From IMG/VR virus record IMGVR_UViG_3300049255_000577, positions 1 through 26,177 of that record: DNA of 26,177 bases; one strand, 5' to 3'. Positions 21,000 to 26,177 of the stretch are shown piece by piece. Position numbers and translations under genes: made by a program. Below the pieces are notes generated by a model. The model saw only the letters and a list, made by a program, of their open reading frames with translations. It ran no database searches and was not told the origin of the DNA. The number at the start of each line of letters is the position of its first letter. Within the stretch, counting starts at the first letter, position 1. This DNA comes from a virus.

Positions 21000-22280
21000 T
21001 CAGACGACTCCAAAGGAAGGGATTTCGAGCTTCTTTGCCGATTTCACCGGCGTCCGCGCGGTGGCGAGCGTGCGCAGCGCGTCGGCCGCGTGGCTCGTCC
21101 AGTCGTGCAGCGGGCGCTCGCGCCAGACCTGGCGCTTGCCGTCCCATTCGCGGCGGTACTGCTTGAGCGCCTCGATGCCGCGCGCGCAGCGCTCGGCATC
21201 GAACCAGCAGCGCGCCAGCATCAGCCGCACCGCATTGATGCCGTCGGCCACCTCCTGGCGCGGCACCACCTCGACGTTGCGCAGGCCGAGCTCGCCCAGC
21301 GTCTCGATGCGGCTCTTGCCGGTGCCGAGCTCGCGCACCTGCACGTCATGCGGCAGGACGTGGCGGCCGTAGCGATACGCCTTCGCCTCGAGCTGCCGGA
21401 CGATCTGGGGCAGGCCCTCGCCGCTCACCTCGAGATAGTCGATCAGGCGGCGCTCCTGCCCCACATCCTGCACGAACCAGATCGCGGTGGCGTCGTCGAT
21501 GCCGAGATCCCAGGCGGTGTCCACCCTGACGACGGGATCGGCCGGCACCCGGCAGAGGCGCTTCGCCTCCGCCGCCTCGCGCAGCGCCCGCGCGTAATAG
21601 GCGCCTTCGACCGAGGCGTCGAAGCTGCACTCGTATTCGCGCGCATAGGCGTCCTCGTCCATGCCGGCGCGGGCGCTGGCGAGCTCGGCTTCCGAAAGGA
21701 GACCCGTCTCGCTGGCGCGGAATTCCCACAAGGCCCAGTCCTTCTCGCCCGCCCGCGCGCGCTCGCGATGGGCGAAGAACGTGTTCTTGCCGCGCGGCGT
21801 GCCGCCGAACGCGGCCCAGCCGTTGCGGTCGGACAGCGCGGGGCGGAGAACCTCCGTCCACACCCGCGGGTCCATGTCGCCGAACTCGTCGAGCACGACG
21901 CCGTCGAAATAGAGCCCGCGCAGCGCATCCGGATTGTCGGCGCCGAACAGCCGCACGCGGGCACCCTGCGGAAAGTCCACGCGCAGCTCGCCCTCGTGGA
22001 AGCGCGTGCCCGGTATGGGCGCCGCGAGCCACTTCACGTAATCCCAGGCGATCGCCTTCGCTTGGCTGAGATAGGGCGCGACATAGCCGAAACGCGGCGA
22101 CGGCCGTTTGCAGGCCAGCGCCGCGGTCTGGAGCTCTTTCATGAAGGCGACGGTCTTGCCGGCGCGGCGATGGGCAACGGCGACGCGAAAGCGCGTGCTG
22201 CTCGCGTGAAACGATTGCCAGATGTCGCGGGCAATATAGGGAATGCTTACCTTGCACTCGGATCGGGCATCGCCTCGCAT
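21000..22280 (-). CDS. Terminase large subunit
   Basis: The 426-residue protein carries the packaging ATPase motifs: Walker A in VAVAHRRAGKTV (Lys42-Thr43), Walker B in GVVLDEFGDM (Asp131-Glu132) and the coupling motif AFGGTPRGKN (about 157-166). The C-terminal RNase H-like nuclease domain has RVDTAWDLGIDDATA (Asp254) and DWTSHAADALR (Asp393/Asp400). It docks on the portal, pumps DNA into the procapsid and cuts the concatemer. The chosen ATG at 22280 (MRGDARSE) overlaps the small-subunit gene by 34 bases, with GGAGG about 13 bases upstream; the longer frame is the shadow of that gene. Length fits the shorter P22/T7-independent class. Confidence 0.92.
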   Translation of the reverse strand: MRGDARSECKVSIPYIARDIWQSFHASSTRFRVAVAHRRAGKTVAFMKELQTAALACKRPSPRFGYVAPYLSQAKAIAWDYVKWLAAPIPGTRFHEGELRVDFPQGARVRLFGADNPDALRGLYFDGVVLDEFGDMDPRVWTEVLRPALSDRNGWAAFGGTPRGKNTFFAHRERARAGEKDWALWEFRASETGLLSEAELASARAGMDEDAYAREYECSFDASVEGAYYARALREAAEAKRLCRVPADPVVRVDTAWDLGIDDATAIWFVQDVGQERRLIDYLEVSGEGLPQIVRQLEAKAYRYGRHVLPHDVQVRELGTGKSRIETLGELGLRNVEVVPRQEVADGINAVRLMLARCWFDAERCARGIEALKQYRREWDGKRQVWRERPLHDWTSHAADALRTLATARTPVKSAKKLEIPSFGVV

Positions 22281-22522
22281 GGATTTTTCGTATCCTCCAC
22301 GATGATGATCGTCGGCTCCGGGCGCTGTTCGGGCGGCTCTGCGTGTCTTGCCCGCCCGTAGCCGCGCTCGAGGATCTCCTTGATCGCGCCGAGCTTCACG
22401 CTCTCGGATTTCGCTTTCTGTGCAAGCATGACCAGTTCGGTGAACATGCCGCCGCCGAACGTGCGCGCCATGCAGCCGAGGCCCTCGGCCGACAGCTCGA
22501 CCGCCGTTCCATCGTCTTTCAT
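22247..22522 (-). CDS. Probable terminase small subunit
   Basis: The 91-residue product (MKDDGTAVELSAEGLG, then FTELVMLAQKAKSESVKLGAIKEILERGYGRA) has a helical core with the VKLxAIKEILERGYG pattern common in small phage proteins placed directly before the large terminase. They are thought to recognise packaging DNA, as the small subunit does. The tail is proline- and acid-rich. It ends inside the large-subunit gene, a frequent arrangement. The ATG at 22522 overlaps the stop of the Phd-like gene (ATGA). Confidence 0.72.
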   Translation of the reverse strand: MKDDGTAVELSAEGLGCMARTFGGGMFTELVMLAQKAKSESVKLGAIKEILERGYGRARHAEPPEQRPEPTIIIVEDTKNPCEAMPDPSAR

Positions 22523-22692
22523 GGTTTGCGCACGATCGGAACCAGACGCGCAAAAGGGCGGCGGTACCGCGTAAGAATGACGTCCTCCCCGGCATGCACG
22601 CGCCATGTCAGTTCGGACAGGCGCCCGTCGGCGTCCGACAGCGAGACTTTGACGGATTTCCCGTCCTCGGAATTCTTTGCGTCGTTGCTCAT
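22519..22692 (-). CDS. Phd/YefM-like antitoxin, solitary
   Basis: This 57-residue protein (ATG at 22692, TGA at 22519-22521) contains VKVSLSDADGRLSELTWRV followed by HAGEDVILTRYRRPFARLVPI. That matches the Phd/YefM core, which reads roughly (S/A)xxxAxxxLSELxxRVxxGExVxITRxGxPxARLVP. Such antitoxins bind DNA as dimers and neutralise Doc or YoeB/RelE toxins with a C-terminal tail. Here the tail is only a few residues (VRKP) and no toxin gene is adjacent. It overlaps both neighbours by 4 bases in the packaging operon, so it is fixed as a phage gene. It may be a DNA-binding late regulator or protect against a host toxin. Confidence 0.75.
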   Translation of the reverse strand: MSNDAKNSEDGKSVKVSLSDADGRLSELTWRVHAGEDVILTRYRRPFARLVPIVRKP

Positions 22693-22916
22693 GTGTATTT
22701 CACGTGCCCTTTCTTGCCCTGGTGCAGGACCGTGTTCGCCTTGTCGTCGATGCGGTCCTTCTGGGCGCTTGTGATCGTCCCCGCCTTCACGGCCCGCGGC
22801 GCCGCGGCGAGCGCTTCGCGTGCATGGGTCTTGTCCTCGACCGGAAAGCTGCGCTTCGGGCCCGCGAAGTCCGCTTTCGGAAGCTTCGCGCGCGTCGTCT
22901 TCGATAGCTTTGCCAT
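22689..22916 (-). CDS. Small conserved phage protein (DUF6582-like)
   Basis: The 75-residue basic protein contains RAKLPKADFAGPKRSFPVEDKTHAREALAAAPRAVKAGTI (read in parts). The LPxxxFAGPxRSFPIxDxxHAxxA pattern is shared by short phage proteins and by the N termini of some phage proteases and structural proteins. No activity is known to me. It could be a DNA- or capsid-binding accessory factor. It overlaps the preceding gene by one base and the next by four. Confidence 0.75.
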   Translation of the reverse strand: MAKLSKTTRAKLPKADFAGPKRSFPVEDKTHAREALAAAPRAVKAGTITSAQKDRIDDKANTVLHQGKKGHVKYT

Positions 22917-23320
22917 CAGCGCACCGGTGGGAAATATTCGACGAGGACGTTGCACGTGCCGGCGGGGCTCGTGCCGCCGTTCGCGGCGAGCTGGAAGTAG
23001 AGCGTCGTGTCGTTGTTGTTGATCCGGTCGTAGGCCGCCGGGATCGTGCCCATCACCTCGCCCTGCGCCTTGATGTCGGTGTCGGCCATGAGCTGCTGAC
23101 CCGCCGCGGCGTTGCCGACGCGCAGGTTGATGTTGGTGGGCGCGCCCGAGAATGCCGCCGGCGTCTCGGCGCGGATCGTGGTGATCCACGAGCCCTGCGG
23201 CAGCGCCATCTGTGCGCTCACCGTGGCGCCCGCCGCCATGACGAGCGGCACCGTCTGGCCGTAGCGCGGACGCGCGCCCACGCCGTGACTGGTTGCGATG
23301 AACGACTCTTCGGTCGCCAT
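22916..23320 (-). CDS. Small beta-rich structural protein, first gene of late operon
   Basis: The 134-residue product is probably all-beta (QTVPLVMAAGATVSAQMALPQGSWITTIRAET, TNINLRVGN, TTLYFQLAANGGTSPAGTCNVLVEYFPP). It resembles short phage decoration or fibre-base proteins in character, and also the 103-residue protein at 20688-20999 in style, without clear identity. AAGGAG lies 8 bases before the ATG at 23320. It is the first gene after the late promoter and the terminator-like hairpin. Confidence 0.72.
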   Translation of the reverse strand: MATEESFIATSHGVGARPRYGQTVPLVMAAGATVSAQMALPQGSWITTIRAETPAAFSGAPTNINLRVGNAAAGQQLMADTDIKAQGEVMGTIPAAYDRINNNDTTLYFQLAANGGTSPAGTCNVLVEYFPPVR

Positions 23321-23388
23321 GTTGGTCTCCTTGTTGATGTGCGGTGGCCGCGCGTGCGGCGAAGGCCGGTAACGCGCCCGGCCCGTGG

Positions 23389-23427
23389 AAACAAAAACGC
23401 CCCGCGCGGGGATTTCCCGGCGAGGCG
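23389..23427 (-). terminator. Terminator-like hairpin in the late leader
   Basis: On the minus strand a 7-base stem (23421-23427 with 23398-23404, one G-U pair), or alternatively the CCCCGCGCGGGG palindrome at 23400-23411, is followed by TTTTTGTTT (23389-23397). It lies only about 15-50 bases after the probable start point of the late promoter. It could stop early-region transcripts or act as a control point for antitermination. Confidence 0.6.
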
Positions 23428-23448
23428 CAATTTCTCACTATGACTATT

Positions 23449-23477
23449 CCTATACCTACACTAACTAAACAAGTCAA
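23449..23477 (-). promoter_or_regulatory. Late operon promoter
   Basis: On the minus strand TTGACT (23472-23477) and TATAGG (23449-23454) are 17 bases apart, in an AT-rich island within GC-rich DNA. It points into the structural operon starting at 23320. The plus-strand sequence CCTATACCTA (23449-23458), which overlaps the -10, closely matches CCTATTCCTA in the repressor control region at 25447-25456, so the repressor may bind here too. Confidence 0.7.
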
Positions 23478-23521
23478 GTCAAAAGTTTAGCCCCGGCGCA
23501 TTTTTGCGTTTTTGAACGCCC

Positions 23522-23845
23522 TCAGGCCTTGCAGGGATGGAGCGCGATCCAGGCATCGGTGATCGCCGCGTCGGTGTCGCGCCCGTTTTCCTCGGCATGT
23601 TCGCCGAGCCAGGCCTGCACTTTCGGGATTCCGCCCGCCACGTCGTAATCCGCCGGCGCGCAGTAGCGCTTGTCGGCGTCGGCGACGAGCGAGGTCTCGA
23701 CCGTCGCGATGCGATCCTCGCAGGCGCCCGCGTGATCCTTGCACCAGGCGAGGAAGTCGCCCGTCTTCGCTGGGCCGTCCGTGCCGCCAAGCGGCGGAAA
23801 CAGCACTGGCACCGCGAGAACGACGCCGTATTTCCATTTGCGCAT
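23522..23845 (-). CDS. Secreted four-cysteine protein (Rap1a/Tai-like)
   Basis: The 107-residue product has a basic start and hydrophobic core (signal-like, about 1-20) and then four cysteines at 35, 42, 62 and 105. The spacing (GDFLAWCKDHAGACEDRI, RYCAPADYDVAGGI, VQAWLGEHAEE, AWIALHPC) recalls the Rap1a/Tai family, known as immunity proteins of type VI secretion effectors and also widespread as small periplasmic proteins. The match is by pattern only. It lies outside the late operon, just upstream of its promoter, and may be an accessory (moron) gene or part of the early transcript. GGAG precedes the ATG. Confidence 0.62.
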   Translation of the reverse strand: MRKWKYGVVLAVPVLFPPLGGTDGPAKTGDFLAWCKDHAGACEDRIATVETSLVADADKRYCAPADYDVAGGIPKVQAWLGEHAEENGRDTDAAITDAWIALHPCKA

Positions 23846-24052
23846 GTGCGAGAACTCCGTGGCCGGTGGACACTAAAGACCCTGGCCCGAAATGCCAGAG
23901 CCCAAGCGGAAGCCGGGACTTAGAAGGTAAAGACGCACGCAGAGTGCAGTGCAGCGCGCCGTGTAACACGACGTTCACAACAGGCGCGGCGCGGGGCGTG
24001 CTATAAGGCGGCCCATAAATCGGGGCTTTATTTCAGGGTTGGGGAGACGACC

Positions 24053-24400
24053 ATGCATATGATGATTGCCGGCGCTGTGCTTCACGCGACAGTGCTCGGC
24101 GTACTCGCGTTCTTCATTCTTTTCGCGGCGAGCAAGGCGGACGGCTTCGTCAAGCTGCTCGGCAATATCCTGGGCATCTGGGTGCTGCTCATCGCGGTCT
24201 GCGCCGTGGTCTTCGGCGTGTGGCATGCGATTCACGGCGGTCCGGATCGCGACGTGGACCGCATGCATCACAGCTGGTTCATGATGTGGCACGATCACGG
24301 CCCCATGGGTCCGCCGCCGGGCGTGCCGCAAGCCAATGCGCCGGCCGCTGCGCCCGCCGCACCGGCACCGGCAGCGCCCGCACCGGCGACAAAGCACTGA
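24053..24400 (+). CDS. Two-helix membrane protein with His-rich, Ala/Pro-rich tail
   Basis: The 115-residue protein has two membrane helices (about 4-26 and 38-60). A histidine-rich loop follows (MHHSWFMMWHDHG, about 71-83), then a low-complexity Ala/Pro tail ending in KH. I do not recognise a family with a known role. GGGGAG sits 6 bases before the ATG. It reads against the surrounding operons and converges on the 184-residue gene, sharing a hairpin with it. Own transcription in the lysogen would fit an accessory role such as superinfection exclusion or metal handling; neither is shown. Confidence 0.68.
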   Translation: MHMMIAGAVLHATVLGVLAFFILFAASKADGFVKLLGNILGIWVLLIAVCAVVFGVWHAIHGGPDRDVDRMHHSWFMMWHDHGPMGPPPGVPQANAPAAAPAAPAPAAPAPATKH

Positions 24401-24406
24401 ATGCGT

Positions 24407-24434
24407 TCTCACCCGCCCTCAAGGGCGGGTGAGA
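24407..24434. terminator. Shared hairpin between convergent genes
   Basis: A perfect 13-base stem (24407-24419 with 24422-24434, TCTCACCCGCCCT) with a very tight loop lies 6 bases after the stop of the membrane-protein gene; plus-strand DNA beyond it is T-rich (CTTCTTCCTT). It overlaps the last codons of the 184-residue gene, so it mainly serves rightward transcription. Confidence 0.72.
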
Positions 24435-24963
24435 TCTTCTTCCTTCGCGCCGCCGCGATCGCATCGATCAGGGCGTCGAGCGCCTCGACGAAGCGCGGGA
24501 TCGCGACGTTGACGTAGTAGCGATGCCCGCACGCCTCGTGCACGGCGTCGGCGGGCCACCAGCCTTCGCCGCACACATGCCGCACGATGCGGCGGTCCTG
24601 CAGCTTGAGGCGCGCGTCGATTGCGGCGAGCTTGCGCATCGCCTCGGCTTTCTCCTGCGTGATCGGGTCGCCGGAATAGCCGCCACCGATCGTGTCGAGG
24701 TCGGTGGAGTCGCGCCCGGACGAGACCAGGAACTCGCACAGGCCGCGATAGAGCGTGCCGGCATCGTAGCGCTCCTGCGGCGTGTAGCGGTTGCCGCCGC
24801 GCGCGAGCTGGCCGCGCTCGTAGACGAAGGTCAGCGGATGCTCGGCGATGTTGCGCCAGGCCTTCCTGCGTCCCTCGGTCTCGCGCGCTACATGGAAGGC
24901 GTGGCGCTTCGCCGGACCCAGGATCTCCTCCGCTTGCGGCTTTTCTTTTGCGCGTCTGCTCAT
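24409..24963 (-). CDS. Early-operon protein, unknown; possible regulator
   Basis: The 184-residue product has a basic N terminus (SRRAKEKPQAEEILGPAKRH), a mixed middle (WRNIAEHPLTFVYERGQL...RYTPQERYDAGTLYRGLCEFLVSSG) and a helical end (EKAEAMRKLAAIDARLKLQDRRIVRHVCGEGWWPADAVHEACG, then VEALDALIDAIAAARRKK). The order 'age/dose helix, RERV-type helix, IVxxVCG, C-terminal aLDxL' recalls DUF6456-type proteins of alphaproteobacteria, but the match is weak. Position between RusA and the late promoter is where lambdoid phages encode Q or other late activators, so a regulatory role is a reasonable guess. It overlaps the RusA gene by 4 bases (ATGA). Confidence 0.65.
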   Translation of the reverse strand: MSRRAKEKPQAEEILGPAKRHAFHVARETEGRRKAWRNIAEHPLTFVYERGQLARGGNRYTPQERYDAGTLYRGLCEFLVSSGRDSTDLDTIGGGYSGDPITQEKAEAMRKLAAIDARLKLQDRRIVRHVCGEGWWPADAVHEACGHRYYVNVAIPRFVEALDALIDAIAAARRKKISPALEGG

Positions 24964-25388
24964 GGCGCCGGCGTCTCCCGGGCCAGCGGATCGACGGTGA
25001 CGCTGCAGCCCTCGTCCTTGCCCCAGCCGAGAACCAGCTCGCGCACGACCTGCCGCGAGTCGCTTTCGATCACGTTCTTCAGCACGAGGAAATCGACGAT
25101 CACCTTCGCCCGCGTCTCGAGATCGAAGCGGCCCTTGTCCTCGAAGGTGATGGCGATGCGCACCGGACCGCCCAGGAAGCGCCGCGGCGCCTCGGCAAGC
25201 GCGAGCGAGGCCGCGCGTTTCCACCGCGCGTTGACGTGCGACGGCGCGCGGCCGAGGCCCGGCACCTCGATGAACATCGCATGCACCGGCGGCGGCAAGG
25301 GCAGCCGGAGCCGGATCCCTTCGCGCAAGGTGAGGGCGCGGTGCTCGATGCGGGGACGATCGAGGGAAAAGGCGGAATGCGGGGTCAT
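24960..25388 (-). CDS. RusA-like Holliday junction endonuclease
   Basis: The 142-residue protein has the RusA outline: an N-terminal strand IRLRLPLPPPVHAMF, VNARWKRAASLAL, then VRIAITFEDKGRFDLETRAKVIVDFLVLKNVIESDSRQV, with candidate metal-binding acids at Asp89, Asp99 and Asp110. RusA cuts four-way DNA junctions formed in phage replication and recombination. Length and C-terminal VRELVLGWGKDEGCSVTV fit the family. The ATG at 25388 has GGAGGAG upstream; frames extending further upstream cross the control region. It is the first gene of the early operon and so is under direct repressor control. Confidence 0.82.
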   Translation of the reverse strand: MTPHSAFSLDRPRIEHRALTLREGIRLRLPLPPPVHAMFIEVPGLGRAPSHVNARWKRAASLALAEAPRRFLGGPVRIAITFEDKGRFDLETRAKVIVDFLVLKNVIESDSRQVVRELVLGWGKDEGCSVTVDPLARETPAP

Positions 25389-25438
25389 GGGCGGCTCCTC
25401 CGGCGCGAATGAGAACAAAAGAAGAACATTAGGAACGA

Positions 25439-25466
25439 GATATAGGCCTATTCCTAATTGTGTCAA
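25439..25466 (-). promoter_or_regulatory. Early leftward promoter with operator O1
   Basis: A perfect -35 TTGACA (25461-25466) and a -10 TATATC (25439-25444) are 16 bases apart on the minus strand. The element TAGG-CCTATT-CCTA (25443-25456) overlaps the -10 and fills most of the spacer. A wider inverted repeat (ATTAGGAA 25428-25435 with TTCCTAAT 25451-25458) covers the same region. Repressor bound here would silence the RusA operon. Confidence 0.72.
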
Positions 25467-25480
25467 GCGAAAAATTCCTG

Positions 25481-25509
25481 CTGACGGATAGGAGGAGGCC
25501 TATTAGAAT
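25481..25509 (+). promoter_or_regulatory. Repressor promoter with operator O2, probably leaderless
   Basis: CTGACG (25481-25486) and TAGAAT (25504-25509) are 17 bases apart, and the palindrome ATAGG-AGGAGG-CCTAT (25488-25503) fills the spacer. The expected start point is within a few bases of the repressor ATG at 25518, so the mRNA would be leaderless, as for lambda cI from PRM. The AGGAGG inside the palindrome is too far from the ATG to serve it. Confidence 0.58.
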
Positions 25510-25517
25510 GCGCGGCC

Positions 25518-26177
25518 ATGACGATGACCGCCCGCGACCTGATTCGCGCCAAGCTCGACGCCCTCGGCCTCTCCATGAAGGAGGCGTCCGAGGCGATCGG
25601 AAAGAACCACGCCTATCTGCAGCAATACCTGGAGCGCGGCGTGCCCGGACAACTGCCCGAGGAGCCGCGGGAAAGACTCGCGACGCTGCTCGGCGTGCAG
25701 CCGCGCGCGCTGAAGGATTCCGCGCCGCTCAGCGAGGCCCGCATCAAGGGGCCGATGCGCAGGCTCGCCGCCGCCAACATCCTCGACCGCATTCCCGTGC
25801 TCGGCATCGCCGAGGGCGGCGAGGACGGCTGGTCGCTGTGGAACGGCGAGACCGTGGACACCGTGCCGACGCCGCCATCGCTTGCCGGCGCGCCAAACGG
25901 CTACGCGACCTATGTCGTCGGCACCAGCATGGAGCCGCGCTACTACCCGGGCGAAGTGATTTACGTGCATCCCGGCAAGCCGGTGACGCCCGGCGCCTAC
26001 GTCGTGGTGCAGGTGAAGCCCAAATCCGACGGCGAGCCGCCGCGCGCCCTCATCAAGCGCCTGGTCAAGCGCACCGCGCTCAAGATCACGCTGGGCCAGT
26101 TCAATCCGGAGAAGACCTTCGACATAGCGCTCAAGGACGTCGTGTCGATGCACCGGATCGTGGGCAGCGGGGAGTAG
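25518..26177 (+). CDS. S24/LexA-like prophage repressor
   Basis: The 219-residue protein has a Cro/CI-like helix-turn-helix (about 5-62, with KEASEAIGKNHAYLQQYLERG) and a C-terminal LexA/S24 domain. The catalytic serine is in GTSMEPRYYPGE (Ser137) and the lysine in ALIKRL (Lys180). It should bind the TAGG-N6-CCTA sites nearby, hold the lysogenic state and be inactivated through RecA-stimulated self-cleavage. The linker holds IAEGG at about 97-101, with no ordinary Ala-Gly bond, so the cleavage site is uncertain. It ends with TAG at the last base of the window. The nearby divergent early promoter supports a CI-type role. Confidence 0.88.
   Translation: MTMTARDLIRAKLDALGLSMKEASEAIGKNHAYLQQYLERGVPGQLPEEPRERLATLLGVQPRALKDSAPLSEARIKGPMRRLAAANILDRIPVLGIAEGGEDGWSLWNGETVDTVPTPPSLAGAPNGYATYVVGTSMEPRYYPGEVIYVHPGKPVTPGAYVVVQVKPKSDGEPPRALIKRLVKRTALKITLGQFNPEKTFDIALKDVVSMHRIVGSGE

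Larger units (their letters stand above)
1..26177. mobile_element. Prophage, structural/lysis half with repressor region
   Basis: Terminase, portal, scaffold, capsid, neck, tail, ejection and spanin genes lie in one leftward operon. A divergent repressor/early region sits at the right end. A short-tailed phage is indicated by the P22/SU10-type portal and capsid, a gp4/gp10-like neck and tail, and the absence of a tape measure, tail tube or sheath gene. No integrase, tRNA or attachment site is visible, so neither boundary can be placed; the element may run past both ends of the window. Confidence 0.93.

Noticed and set aside
23846-24052. Hidden gene or small RNA in the 207-base gap
   Set aside because: No frame with ribosome site, no clear promoter or stable terminator pair beyond the ribosome site of the membrane-protein gene.
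25508-25517. ATG at 25508 with a good AGGAGG as alternative repressor start
   Set aside because: It is in a different frame and yields an Arg-rich shadow without the helix-turn-helix; the in-frame ATG at 25518 gives the full repressor.
1-26177. Gene transfer agent instead of prophage
   Set aside because: The genes are podovirus-type (ejection proteins, gp10-like hub, P22/SU10 portal) with a CI-like repressor and RusA; the usual GTA order with tape measure and tail-tip proteins is absent.

Overview
The window is most of the structural and lysis half of a temperate podovirus-like prophage (short-tailed type, with P22/SU10-like head proteins) in a high-GC bacterium. Codon use, the GC-rich palindromic intergenic repeats and the protein families point to an alphaproteobacterium, perhaps Caulobacterales, Micropepsales or Hyphomicrobiales; this placement is inferred. 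No integrase, replication initiator, attachment site, rRNA or tRNA is visible, so the prophage should continue beyond at least one end. No gene-free stretch exceeds about 210 bases.

Right end (about 23.5-26.2 kb): an S24/LexA-type repressor reads rightward. A short early operon reads leftward from the same control region and encodes a RusA-like Holliday-junction nuclease and a 184-residue protein of unknown role. Each of the two divergent promoters carries a TAGG-N6-CCTA element in or beside its spacer. Two small accessory genes follow, a two-helix membrane protein and a secreted four-cysteine protein. A strong leftward promoter then opens the late operon, with a terminator-like hairpin just after it.

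Late operon (leftward, 23.3 kb to 1): the order is a small structural protein, a small conserved phage protein, a solitary Phd/YefM-like antitoxin, small and large terminase, a 103-residue structural protein, an SGNH esterase, portal, an 85-residue helical protein, scaffold, major capsid, two small proteins, a neck adaptor, tail fibre, glycine-rich fibre, a P22 gp10-like tail protein, a 71-residue protein, a GNAT-like protein and three probable internal (ejection) proteins. A secreted protein with an internal duplication comes next. The lysis cassette follows: DUF5675, two small membrane proteins, a holin, overlapping Rz/Rz1 spanins and a SprT-like metalloprotein. Many neighbours overlap by 4 bases (ATGA or GTGA), so translation is largely coupled.

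Two accessory cassettes interrupt this operon. A hipBA toxin-antitoxin pair lies between the 85-residue gene and the scaffold gene; it has its own promoter, three evenly spaced operators and related GC-rich palindromes on both sides. A rightward cassette of a small membrane protein and two integral-membrane acyltransferases lies between the esterase and portal genes. It looks like a surface-polysaccharide (serotype) conversion module, and it converges on the esterase gene with 2 bases between them. Long palindromic repeats of several families fill the gaps between structural genes; one of them, after the capsid gene, ends in a T8 run and should act as a terminator.
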